From Streptomyces sp. 135 (GTDB lineage Bacteria; Actinomycetota; Actinomycetes; Streptomycetales; Streptomycetaceae): a stretch of 64,000 nucleotides of DNA. Positions 51,709 to 60,049 of the stretch are shown here, piece after piece. The stretch lies in assembly GCF_020026305.1 (NCBI RefSeq), contig NZ_CP075691.1, forward strand, positions 7,805,415-7,869,414, given 5' to 3'. Position numbers and translations under genes: made by a program. Each line of letters starts with the position of its first letter. Position 1 is the stretch's first letter. The notes beneath the pieces are model-generated. The model was given only the letters and a program-made list of their open reading frames with translations, did no database searches and was not told the origin of the DNA.

Positions 51709-52602
51709 ATGCTGGTGCGCACCATGTGCCGAAGGGCACTCGGGCTGGCCTGGGTCATTCCGGCCCTCGTCATGCTCGCAGTCTTCGTCTATCTGCCGCT
51801 CGTGCAGAACTTCGGGTTCTCCACGCTCACCTGGGACATCTACAGCGGTGACCAGGAGTACGTCGGCCTGGAGAACTACCGACGCCTCTTCGACGATCCG
51901 GTCTTCTGGTCGTCGTTCGCCAACAACCTCTGGTACGCGGTCCTCTCCATCGTGTTCCAGGTCTTCGGCGCGCTGCTGCTCGCCGCGCTCGTCGAGAGCG
52001 TCCGCCGCGAGCGATGGCAACGCGCCCTGCGCGCCGTCTACTTCATCCCCGCGGCGATCTCCCTGACCGTCGCCGGACTGCTCTTCTACTTCGTCTACGA
52101 GCCCAACATCGGCCTGCTCAACCACGTGCTCGACGCGATCGGGCTGCGGGAGTTCGCCCAGCCGTGGCTGGGCCAGGAGAGCACGGCGATGTTCGCCGTC
52201 ATCGCCATGAGCCAGTGGCAGGGCTTCGGGTACTGCACCCTGCTCTTCGCCGTCGCGATCCAGCGCATCCCCGCCGAGCTGTACGAGGCGGCCGCCCTCG
52301 ACGGCGTCGGACCCGTGCGCCGCTTCTTCCAGGTGACGCTGCCGCTGGTGCGCGAGATGACCGGCCTCATGGTGATGGTGACCGTCTCGGGCGCGTTCCA
52401 GGTGTTCAACGAGGTCATGGTGATGACCAGTGGTGGCCCGAACAACTCGACCCAGGTGCTCGGCACCTGGCTGTACCGCAACGGTTTCGTACGCAACGAC
52501 TTCGGGTCGGCCGCGGCGATCGGCACCGTGCTCTTCGTGATCACGCTCACCATCGCCATGGCGCAGCTGTGGATCACCCGTAGGAAAAGGGTGGAATGGT
52601 GA
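51709..52602 (+). CDS. Sugar ABC transporter permease 1 (FrlN-like)
   Basis: The 297-residue protein has six predicted helices, starting with ALGLAWVIPALVMLAVFVYLPLVQNF. The EAA loop is LYEAAALDGVGPVRRFFQVTLPLV. ATG 51709 has GAAGGGA upstream and is preferred over GTG 51691. It overlaps the second permease by 7 bp. Confidence 0.9.
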   Translation: MLVRTMCRRALGLAWVIPALVMLAVFVYLPLVQNFGFSTLTWDIYSGDQEYVGLENYRRLFDDPVFWSSFANNLWYAVLSIVFQVFGALLLAALVESVRRERWQRALRAVYFIPAAISLTVAGLLFYFVYEPNIGLLNHVLDAIGLREFAQPWLGQESTAMFAVIAMSQWQGFGYCTLLFAVAIQRIPAELYEAAALDGVGPVRRFFQVTLPLVREMTGLMVMVTVSGAFQVFNEVMVMTSGGPNNSTQVLGTWLYRNGFVRNDFGSAAAIGTVLFVITLTIAMAQLWITRRKRVEW

Positions 52603-53432
52603 CTCGTCTCGGCTTCCTCGGCGTGATCGCGCGCCTGTTCATGTGGGCCTTCCTGCTCGGCCTCGCGGTGGTCGTGCTCTATCCGCTGCTGTGGATGGTC
52701 CTCAACGGCTTCAAGAGCAACGCCGAACTCTTCGACAACCCCTTCGCGCTCCCGGACACCTGGAGTTTCGAGAACTACCAGAAGGCGTGGAACCGCGGGG
52801 TGAGCGACTACCTCACGGCCAGTGTGCTCGTCACGGTGACGTCGACGGTCGCGACCGTCTTCATCAGCGCCTGGGCCGCGTACGGCCTCACCCGGGTGAA
52901 CATCCCGCTCAACAAGGTGCTCACCGCCGTCATCCTCGGTGGGCTCATGCTCACCCCCACCGTGGCGCTGGTGCCGCTGGTGCAGATGTTCCAGTCGATG
53001 GGCCTGTACAACAGCTACTGGGCGCTGCTCATCCTGTACACGGCCTTCCGGATCCCGTTCACCACCTTCCTCATCCGCGCCTACATGATCGACCTCCCGC
53101 GCGAGGTCGACGAGGCGGCCGAGATCGACGGCGCCGGCCGCTGGACCGCCTTCTGGCGGATCATCCTGCCGATGTGCAAGCCGATCATCACCTCCACCGT
53201 CCTGCTGCACGTCCTGTTCGCCTGGAACGAGTACCTCTTCGCGATGGTGTTCACCAACGGCAGCGACGTCCAGACCCTCCCCGTCGGACTGACCAGCCTC
53301 ATGAGCAAGCACGGCACGGACTTCCCCGTCGTCTTCGCCGGCATGGCGATCGCCGCGGTCCCGGTGGTGCTGCTGTTCTTCTTCGGCCAGCGCTACATCG
53401 TCAAGGGCCTCGCCGACGGCATCGGAAAGTGA
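52596..53432 (+). CDS. Sugar ABC transporter permease 2 (FrlM-like)
   Basis: The 278-residue protein has MalG-type topology with the EAA motif EVDEAAEIDGAGRWTAFWRIILPMC. With the first permease it forms the channel. No ATPase is in the operon, so a genome-shared ATPase (MsiK type in Streptomyces) must serve it. It is followed after 37 bp by the epimerase gene. Confidence 0.9.
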   Translation: MVTRLGFLGVIARLFMWAFLLGLAVVVLYPLLWMVLNGFKSNAELFDNPFALPDTWSFENYQKAWNRGVSDYLTASVLVTVTSTVATVFISAWAAYGLTRVNIPLNKVLTAVILGGLMLTPTVALVPLVQMFQSMGLYNSYWALLILYTAFRIPFTTFLIRAYMIDLPREVDEAAEIDGAGRWTAFWRIILPMCKPIITSTVLLHVLFAWNEYLFAMVFTNGSDVQTLPVGLTSLMSKHGTDFPVVFAGMAIAAVPVVLLFFFGQRYIVKGLADGIGK

Positions 53433-53469
53433 CCGAACGCCCCACCCGTGACAGGAGCCCCGCAGCCTC

Positions 53470-54300
53470 ATGGCCCTCTCCTCCCGGCAGATCACCGGGT
53501 CCAACTTCGCCTACCAGCACCTGCCGTTCGACACCTTCCTCGACGACGCGGCGGACCTCGGGCGCGAGAAGCTCGAACTGTGGGGCATCGCCCCGCACCT
53601 GCACATCCCGCGCCTCCGTGACGCCGACGCACGGAGCATCCGCCGCTCCATCGAGGCGCGCGGACTCAGCGTGTACTGCCTCACCCCCGAGCAGGTGACG
53701 TATCCGGTCAACGTGGCCTCCCCGGTCGCCTGGCTGCGCGCCGAGAGCATCGCCCTGTTCCGCCGCGCGGCCGAACTGTGCGTCGAACTCGGCGCCGAAC
53801 TGCTCCTCCTGACCCCCGGGCGCGGCTACGAGAACGAAGCCACGGGCGCCGCCTGGCGCCGCTCCGCCGACGCGATCGGTGAGATCACCGCGTACGCCGG
53901 CGCCCTCGGCGTGGAGTGCGTGCTCGAACCCTTGCAGCGCGTGGAGTCGAACCTGGTCAACGACTCCCGCACGCTCGCGGCCATGCTCGACGAGATCGGC
54001 GCGGCGAACCTCGGAGCCGTCCTGGACACCGTGACGATGGCCGTGGCCGGTGAGAATGTCGACGACGCCTTCGAGGCACTCGGCGGCGACCGCGTCCGGC
54101 ACGTCCACCTCATCGACGGGCGGCCTGCCGGACACCTCGCGTGGGGCGACGGGGAGCTGCCGTTGGACGAGTACCTGTCGGCCCTCGACCGGCGAGGGTA
54201 CGACCGCTGGATGACGTTCGAGTTGTTCGGCGACGGCACCTACGCACGCGACCCGCGGCCGGCGGTCGAGCAGTGTCATGCGCGGGTCGGCCTCGCCTGA
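53470..54300 (+). CDS. frlC: Sugar isomerase/epimerase, probable fructoselysine 3-epimerase (FrlC-like)
   Basis: The 276-residue protein is a xylose-isomerase-like TIM barrel: LELWGIAPHLHIP, AELLLLTPGRGYENEATG and VECVLEPLQRVESNLVND (metal-binding Glu). It continues LGAVLDTVTMAVAGENVDDAF, HVHLIDGRPAGHLAWGDGELPLDEYL and a final MTFELFGDGTYARDPR. FrlC interconverts psicoselysine and fructoselysine. The operon position supports the role, but other keto-sugar epimerases share this fold. Confidence 0.75.
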   Translation: MALSSRQITGSNFAYQHLPFDTFLDDAADLGREKLELWGIAPHLHIPRLRDADARSIRRSIEARGLSVYCLTPEQVTYPVNVASPVAWLRAESIALFRRAAELCVELGAELLLLTPGRGYENEATGAAWRRSADAIGEITAYAGALGVECVLEPLQRVESNLVNDSRTLAAMLDEIGAANLGAVLDTVTMAVAGENVDDAFEALGGDRVRHVHLIDGRPAGHLAWGDGELPLDEYLSALDRRGYDRWMTFELFGDGTYARDPRPAVEQCHARVGLA

Positions 54301-54308
54301 CGCGAGGC
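54290..54308 (+). terminator. Hairpin at the end of the epimerase gene
   Basis: GCCTCGC (54290-54296) and GCGAGGC (54302-54308) form a 7-bp stem with loop CTGAC that covers the stop codon. No T-run follows. Confidence 0.35.
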
Positions 54309-54686
54309 CGCGAACGCCTCGGGAGCCGCTCGCCGGGACCGGCGCACCGCATCCGTTCCCGGTGCCGGTTGCGTAGCCGGCGCGCAGTGCGCCGGGCGGC
54401 GCCCCCACCTCCCCGTGCGCGGCCCGGCCGCCGCCTCGGCCGGCGCTCCGACGGCACCGTGCAGGTCGGACGCATCCGCTGCCGCGATCGCCTCCCCACG
54501 CCACCCCCGTCCGCTCAGGCCGTGGGCGACCGGCAGTGCGCGGGGCGCCCGGGCCGGGCCCTTCAAAGTATGTCGATATGACTTATTCCGCGCACCTTGC
54601 TCGTGCCGCGTGCCACGCCGCTAGCTGGAGACACCGCCGCCGGCCGCACGGAAGGCCGATGGCACCGCTCACATCGAGGTGATGAC
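54301..54686. other. Intergenic region before the lasso peptide precursor
   Basis: These 386 bp have no plausible gene; the frames in them are GC-rich read-through. The only AT-rich dip (CAAAGTATGTCGATATGACTTATTC, about 54565-54589) is the best place for the lasso promoter, about 100 bp before the precursor ATG. A canonical -35/-10 pair is not clear. Confidence 0.45.
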
Positions 54687-54797
54687 ATGAAGAAGGCGTA
54701 CGAGGCTCCGACACTCGCCCGACTGGGTTCGTTCCGCGAGAAGACCGGCCTGCTGCAGCGCAACGGCAACGACCGTCTGATCCTCAGCAAGAACTGA
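54687..54797 (+). CDS. Citrulassin-like lasso peptide precursor
   Basis: The 36-residue precursor has the leader MKKAYEAPTLARLGSFREKTG. It contains the YxxP and LGSF elements bound by the RRE, and threonine at the penultimate leader position. The predicted 15-residue core is LLQRNGNDRLILSKN. It closely matches the citrulassin core LLGLAGNDRLVLSKN, in which Leu1 forms a macrolactam with Asp8 and Arg9 can become citrulline. The ring here would be L1-D8 and the tail R9-N15. Cleavage one residue earlier (Gly1-Asp9 ring) is possible but less likely. The cyclase gene follows after 26 bp. Confidence 0.92.
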   Translation: MKKAYEAPTLARLGSFREKTGLLQRNGNDRLILSKN

Positions 54798-54823
54798 CGG
54801 CAGCCGGCAGGTAACGCGACTCC

Positions 54824-56680
54824 ATGTCAGACATGCATGAGAGCGCGGAACCGGGCCGCGGCGACGCCCACTTCGCGGTCTTCCCCGACTGCGAGGAGGC
54901 GGCCGCCGCGGCCCGCTTCTTCCGCCACCCCGGTACCCACGTCCTGGCCCATGCCTCGGGCCGGCCCTGGCTCATCGGCCGTTGGTCCGGCACAGAGATC
55001 GTCACGGCCCGCGCCGGCGGCACGGCCCTGGCCGCCGTCGGATGGTGCGCGGCCGACCGGCAGCAGCTGGAACGCAGGGCCGCCCGCATGCGCGACCTCA
55101 CCGAACTCGACGTCCTCGCCCGGTCCCTGCCGGGCAGCTTCCATCTGGTGGCCACCCACGACGGGCAGCTCAGGGTGCAGGGCACCGCCTCCGGGCTGCG
55201 GCTGGTCTTCCACGCGCGGATCGGCGGCGTCCACGTGGCCGCGACGAGCGCCGACCTGCTCGCCACGGCCCTCGGGAGCAAGCCCGACACCGGACAGCTG
55301 GCCATCCGGCTCCTGTGGCCCGTGCCCCATCCGCTGTACGAGACCTCGGTCTGGCAGGGAGTCGAGGCACTCTCCCCGGAGGAGGCCCTGATCGTCTCCG
55401 CCGACGGCCAACGGGTCCGCCGTTCACGCTGGTGGCGGCCCCCGGAGCCGACCCGCACCCTCGCGCGGGGCGCCCCGGCCGTCCGCGCGGCGCTGGCCGA
55501 GGCCGTGGACGTGCGGACCCGGCCGGGCGGCGTGGTCAGCTGCGACCTGTCCGGCGGCCTCGACTCCACCTCCGTCTGCTTCCTGGCCGCCCGCTCCACC
55601 GCCTCCGTGGTGGCGGCGACCTGGCCGGGCCGCGACCCCGCGGACACCGACCTGGCGTGGGCCCGGCAGGCGGCGGAGCACCTGCCGAAGGTCGACCACG
55701 TCGTCTGGGACGCCGACGCCTCGGCCCTGGTCTACTCGGACCTGCTCGGCATCGACGACCTGCTCGACGAGCCGACCATCGGGGTGATGGACCGCTCACG
55801 CGTCCTCCAGCAACTGCCGTGGCTGGCCGGACGCGGCAGCCGGGTGCACCTCACCGGCATCGGCGGCGACCACGTGGCCTGGTGCTCGGAGGCGTACTAC
55901 CACCGGCTGCTGCGCACCCGTCCGCTGTTCGCGCTGCGCCAGTTGCGGGGCTTCCGCGCCCTGTGGACCTGGCCGCTCGGCGCGACGGCACGCGCCCTCG
56001 CCGACTCCCGCGCGTACCCGGCCTGGCTGGCCGACTCCGTCCGTCATCTGCGCGCTCCCATGCCGGAGTCCTCGGTGACCGGAAGCCTCGGCTGGGGGAT
56101 GTCGCCCCGCCTGTTCCCCTGGATGACCACCGAGACGGAACGGCTCGCCCGCCGGGCCCTGCTGGACTCGGCCGCGCGGGCCGAGCCCCTGCACACGGAC
56201 CGTGGCCTGCACACCGACCTGGAGCTGATCCGCACCTGCACGCGCATCATCCGCCAGTGGGAGCGGATGGCGACCAGGGCGGGGCTTCCCATGGCGTCGC
56301 CGTACCTGGACGACCGCGTGATCGAGGCATGCCTGGCGGTGCGGCCGGACGAACGCGTCACCCCCTGGCAGTACAAACCGCTGCTCACCAAAGCGATGCG
56401 CGGTGTCGTCCCGGAGGAGTGCCTGCGGCGTGCCAACAAGGCCGAGGCATCGATGGACGCGTCGGACGGGCTGCGCCGCCACCGGGGCGACCTGATGACC
56501 CTGTGGACCGACTCCCGGCTGGAGAGCCTCGGCCTGGTGGACGGCGCGGAACTGCGCCGACTCGCGCAGCGGCCCTCCGCGCCGGGCCTGCGCGACGCCA
56601 TCCTCTACTCGACCATCGCGTGCGAGGTGTGGCTGCGCTCCCACGACCACGCCCCACGACCCGGCTCCGCCGTCGGATGA
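54824..56680 (+). CDS. Lasso peptide macrolactam synthetase (asparagine synthetase-like cyclase)
   Basis: The 618-residue protein has a degenerate N-terminal Ntn-like domain (lacking catalytic Cys2) and an asparagine-synthetase B domain. The PP-loop is SGGLDST starting at S243, ATWPGRDPADTDLAWARQAAEHL follows, and TGIGGDHVAWCSEAYYHRLL lies in the active site. It adenylates the core Asp8 side chain and joins it to the new N-terminus. It is downstream of the precursor and 16 bp before the RRE gene. Confidence 0.93.
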   Translation: MSDMHESAEPGRGDAHFAVFPDCEEAAAAARFFRHPGTHVLAHASGRPWLIGRWSGTEIVTARAGGTALAAVGWCAADRQQLERRAARMRDLTELDVLARSLPGSFHLVATHDGQLRVQGTASGLRLVFHARIGGVHVAATSADLLATALGSKPDTGQLAIRLLWPVPHPLYETSVWQGVEALSPEEALIVSADGQRVRRSRWWRPPEPTRTLARGAPAVRAALAEAVDVRTRPGGVVSCDLSGGLDSTSVCFLAARSTASVVAATWPGRDPADTDLAWARQAAEHLPKVDHVVWDADASALVYSDLLGIDDLLDEPTIGVMDRSRVLQQLPWLAGRGSRVHLTGIGGDHVAWCSEAYYHRLLRTRPLFALRQLRGFRALWTWPLGATARALADSRAYPAWLADSVRHLRAPMPESSVTGSLGWGMSPRLFPWMTTETERLARRALLDSAARAEPLHTDRGLHTDLELIRTCTRIIRQWERMATRAGLPMASPYLDDRVIEACLAVRPDERVTPWQYKPLLTKAMRGVVPEECLRRANKAEASMDASDGLRRHRGDLMTLWTDSRLESLGLVDGAELRRLAQRPSAPGLRDAILYSTIACEVWLRSHDHAPRPGSAVG

Positions 56681-56696
56681 CAGGCCGCGGAGTCGG

Positions 56697-56984
56697 ATGA
56701 CACAGACCGCAGAAAGGCACGCCGATCCCATGACGCTCCGATTCGCGACCGACGTCTCCACCGCACAGACACAGTACGGAACGGTGCTCCTCGACCAGCG
56801 CACCGGTGACTACTGGGAACTCAACCCCACGGGCGCGCTGGTCGTGAGAACACTCATGGACGACGGCGACGAGGCGGCCGCCATCACGGCGCTCGTCGCG
56901 CAGTTCGACATCGACCGCGACCGCGCGGAGCAGGACGTGGCCGCGCTCGTCCGCGACCTGCGTACCGCGGGACTCGTCTCATGA
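56697..56984 (+). CDS. PqqD-like RiPP recognition element for the lasso peptide
   Basis: The 95-residue protein has a PqqD-type winged helix: QYGTVLLDQRTGDYWELNPTGALVVRTLMDDGDEAAAITALVAQFDID. It binds the leader peptide and presents it to the protease. The start at 56697 is used; ATG 56730 would also give a complete domain. It overlaps the protease gene by 4 bp. Confidence 0.92.
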   Translation: MTQTAERHADPMTLRFATDVSTAQTQYGTVLLDQRTGDYWELNPTGALVVRTLMDDGDEAAAITALVAQFDIDRDRAEQDVAALVRDLRTAGLVS

Positions 56985-57415
56985 CCACGCCCAGCGCCCT
57001 GGACCGGCCCACCGGAGTCCCGTTCGCCCGGCGCCTGACCGCCCGCCTCGTCCTCCTTCCCGCGCTGGCCCTGTCGTTCCTGCCGCCGCGGCACATCCGC
57101 GCCGTACTGGAGCGGATACGCCGTGGCGCGCGGCCCGCCACCCCCGCACAGGCCGCGGCGGCCCGTGAGGCACTGTGCGCGGTGAGCCTGCGCTGCGCGG
57201 GACCGCGCGGCTGCCTCCCGAGGTCGCTCGGGGCGGTCCTGCTGTGCCGGACGCACGGCACCTGGCCCACCTGGTGCGCCGGGGTGCGCAAGGTGCCGCC
57301 GTTCTCCGCCCACGCCTGGATCGAGGCCGGCGGCCGTCCCGTAGGCGAGGGCGTCCCTGACGACTACTTCGCGCGGCTGGTGACGGTGGCCCCGGCGCGA
57401 CGGGCGGGGACGTGA
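56981..57415 (+). CDS. Lasso peptide leader protease (transglutaminase-like B2 protein)
   Basis: The 144-residue protein is a stand-alone B2 protease with catalytic Cys78 in CAGPRGCLPRSLG, His111 in FSAHAWIEAGG and a downstream acidic residue in VGEGVPDDY. It removes the leader peptide before cyclisation. It overlaps both neighbours by 4 bp, as in a tightly coupled operon. Confidence 0.92.
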   Translation: MTTPSALDRPTGVPFARRLTARLVLLPALALSFLPPRHIRAVLERIRRGARPATPAQAAAAREALCAVSLRCAGPRGCLPRSLGAVLLCRTHGTWPTWCAGVRKVPPFSAHAWIEAGGRPVGEGVPDDYFARLVTVAPARRAGT

Positions 57416-59337
57416 GCGACACGGCCGTCACGGACGACGCCCCGGCGGGCACCGGCCCGGACGGCCGCGGAACGGGACGGCCGGTGCCGCCCGCGGACCG
57501 GACGACGGGAGGTTCCGTCGCCTCCCTGTTCCGTCTGACGGCCGGTCACCGCCCCAGCATCGCCGTGGCCACGGGGCTGACCCTGGCCGCCTCGGCCCTC
57601 GGGCTCGCCCAGCCGCTCGTCGCCAAGCACGTCGTGGACTCCAGCGCCCGCGGCGAGGTGCTGTGGCCGTTCCTGCTGCTCCTGTCCGGGCTCTTCGCCG
57701 CCGAGGCCGCCGCGGGGGCGACCGGCCGCTTCCTGCTGGACCGCATGGGCGAGGGCGTGGTCCGCATGGTGCGCCACGGCCTCGTCTCGCGGCTGCTGCG
57801 CCTTGAGATGCGCGAGATGGACCGGCACCGCCGCGGTGACCTGGTCTCCCGCGTCACCGCCGACACCACCCTGCTGCGGGACGTCGTGTCCCAGGCCCTG
57901 GTCGACCTCCTCACCGGCTGCCTCGTCTCGGCCGGGGCGCTGCTGCTGATGCTCTGGCTTGACCCACTGCTGCTGCTCCTGGTCGTGGCGACGGTCGCCC
58001 TCGCCGCGGCCGTCGTCGCCACGCTCCTGAAAGGCATACGGGTGGCGTCGGAGCACATGCAGACCTCCGTGGGCGCCGTCGCCGCGGAACTGGAGCGCGC
58101 CCTCGGCGCCCTGCCGGTGGTGCGGGTGTACCGGGCCGAGGAGCGGGAAGCGCACCGCATCGGCGAGCGGGTGGACTCGGCCTACCGGTCGGGCGTACGG
58201 ACGGCGAAGCTGGCGGCGGTCATGAGCAGCGCCGTCGAACTCGCGGTCCAGGGCTCCTTCCTGCTCGTCCTCGTCGTCGGCGGCATGCGGGTCGGGAGCG
58301 GGGGAGCGGACTCGCTGGGAGACCTGGTCGCCTTCCTGCTGTACGCCTCGTACCTGGTCATGCCCCTGTCGTCGGTGTTCCGTGCCATCGGCCTGATCCA
58401 GCGCGGCACGGGCGCGTACCTGAGGATCGACGAAGTCCTCGCCCTCCCCGAAGAACCGGCACAGCGGCCCGGCCGCGGCACCACCTGCGCCCCGCCGGCC
58501 ACCCCACGCGCCCCGGCCGCCCCCGCACTCGAACTGACCGACATCCACTTCGCCTACGTCCCGGACCGGCCGGTCCTGCGCGGGGCCACCTTCACCGTGC
58601 CGCACCACGGACTCGTGGCTCTCGTCGGCCGCTCGGGAGCCGGCAAGAGCACACTCTTCTCACTGATCGCGCGCCTGTACGACCCCGACGCCGGGACCAT
58701 CCGGTTCGACGGCCTCCCGACGACGGCCCTGAGCCGCGGGCAGTGCCGCGAAGGCATCGCGCTCGTGGACCAGAACACCCACGTACTGGAGGGCACACTC
58801 CGCGAGAACATCACCTACGGAGCCCTCGACGCCGGGGACGACGACATCCTCCGTGTCGTACGGCTGACCCGGCTCGACCCCGTGGTGCGGCGCCTGCCCG
58901 GGGGCCTGGACGGCAGACTCGGTGACCACGGCGGCACCCTCTCGGCGGGCGAACGCCAGCGCATCGCCCTGGCCCGCGCGCTGCTCGCCCGTCCACGGCT
59001 GCTCCTTCTCGACGAGCACACCTCGCACCTGGACGCCGTCAACGAGACGGCGCTGACCCGGGCGTTGAGCGCCGTCACCCGGGAGTGCGCGGTCCTCGTC
59101 ATCGCCCACCGCCTCTCCACCGTGCGGCACGCCGACCGGATCGTCGTCCTCGAAGACGGTCGCACGGTGGCCTCCGGCCGCCACGACGAACTCCTCACCA
59201 CCAGCCCGGCCTACCGCGAACTGGCCACCACGCACGTTCTGCGGAGCCGGGCCTCGGAGAAAGCCTGGGAGAAAGCTTCGGAGAACGCCCCGGACACCGA
59301 CTCGGAGAACGGCCCGGGTGCGAGCCCCTCGCCCTGA
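57412..59337 (+). CDS. Lasso peptide ABC exporter
   Basis: The 641-residue protein combines six membrane helices and an ATPase. The Walker A motif is GRSGAGKST (~407), the signature LSAGERQRIALARAL, Walker B RLLLLDEHTSHLDAVN, and the H-loop IAHRLSTV. This half-transporter should export the mature lasso peptide and give self-immunity. GTG 57412 overlaps the protease stop. The C-terminal tail has the duplicated SEKAWEKASENAPDTDSEN. Confidence 0.92.
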   Translation: MSDTAVTDDAPAGTGPDGRGTGRPVPPADRTTGGSVASLFRLTAGHRPSIAVATGLTLAASALGLAQPLVAKHVVDSSARGEVLWPFLLLLSGLFAAEAAAGATGRFLLDRMGEGVVRMVRHGLVSRLLRLEMREMDRHRRGDLVSRVTADTTLLRDVVSQALVDLLTGCLVSAGALLLMLWLDPLLLLLVVATVALAAAVVATLLKGIRVASEHMQTSVGAVAAELERALGALPVVRVYRAEEREAHRIGERVDSAYRSGVRTAKLAAVMSSAVELAVQGSFLLVLVVGGMRVGSGGADSLGDLVAFLLYASYLVMPLSSVFRAIGLIQRGTGAYLRIDEVLALPEEPAQRPGRGTTCAPPATPRAPAAPALELTDIHFAYVPDRPVLRGATFTVPHHGLVALVGRSGAGKSTLFSLIARLYDPDAGTIRFDGLPTTALSRGQCREGIALVDQNTHVLEGTLRENITYGALDAGDDDILRVVRLTRLDPVVRRLPGGLDGRLGDHGGTLSAGERQRIALARALLARPRLLLLDEHTSHLDAVNETALTRALSAVTRECAVLVIAHRLSTVRHADRIVVLEDGRTVASGRHDELLTTSPAYRELATTHVLRSRASEKAWEKASENAPDTDSENGPGASPSP

Positions 59338-59479
59338 CTCCCCTCACGCCTGGCCGTCGAGCCACTCCCGGAGGCCGGGGCCGGCGAGCTTGGCGTGCGG
59401 GCCGGGCAGGAGCCCGCCGCGGGCGGCCATCTCGGCATCGGGGTAGTTGGAGCCGTCGACGCCGTGCGGGACTGACGCG

Positions 59480-59840
59480 CCTACCTGGTGCGGATCGTCA
59501 CCCGGCAGTCGCTGGACAGGCTGCGCGCGCTCGGCCGGCGCAAGGAGTACTGCGTCGGGCCGTGGTTGCCCGAGCCGTTGGTGCTGGAGACGCTCACGCC
59601 GACCGAGCGTGCGGTGTTCGTGCTGCGCGAGGTGTCCGAGTCGGAGTACGACGACATCGACGAAGCCGTCGGCAAGACCCCCGCCGCCGTACGCCAGATC
59701 GCCCACCGAGCACGGGCACACGCCGCCGCGCGGCGGCCGCGCGGCACCTTCTCCCCGGCCGAGACCCGCGCCGCGCTCCGGCCTTCCAACGGGCGGTCGA
59801 GACCGGCGACACGCGGCGCCTGCTCGACTTAGCCGGTGAC
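59480..59840 (+). pseudogene. ECF sigma factor remnant (SigJ/ECF41-like)
   Basis: The frame reads AYLVRIVTRQSLDRLRALGRRKEYCVGPWLPEPL, then LTPTERAVFVLREVSESEYDDIDEAVGKTPAAVRQIAHRAR. This is region 2.4 to region 4 of an ECF sigma factor with the conserved WLPEP linker. The N-terminal region 2 is missing, and the expected SnoaL-like C-terminal domain survives only as a frameshifted AFQRAVETGDTRRLLDL. On the other strand at 59344-59460 a short Gly-rich frame may be the end of another lost gene. Confidence 0.7.
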
Positions 59841-59920
59841 GGGGGAGGGGGCAGTGCGCGCCCCCTTTCAGCCGGTTGAGCAATGTTCGCCTACATGAAC
59901 CAAAATCACGTACATGTCTA

Positions 59921-59967
59921 TTGACGTGCCCACGGCAGGCAATTAACGTCCCGGCGAAAGCGCTTTC
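59921..59967 (+). promoter_or_regulatory. Promoter-like sequence and GAAAGCGCTTTC operator
   Basis: TTGACG at 59921-59926 is a possible -35, with AT-rich AATTAACG about 15 bp later. Immediately downstream, GAAAGCGCTTTC (59956-59967) is a perfect 12-bp palindrome with a central CG, typical of LacI-family (CebR/CcpA-like) operators. It lies 83 bp before the beta-helix enzyme gene. Confidence 0.55.
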
Positions 59968-60049
59968 CCCTCAGGGGTGCGGCGTCCGGAGCGCTCTGGC
60001 GTTCACGCATCCGAACCCCCCGCTCAGACCAACAACCTGGAGACGAACG

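Noticed and set aside
54565..54589. Palindromic operator before the lasso precursor
   Set aside because: Only the outer four bases (AAGT/ACTT) pair; the inner bases do not, so symmetry is too weak.
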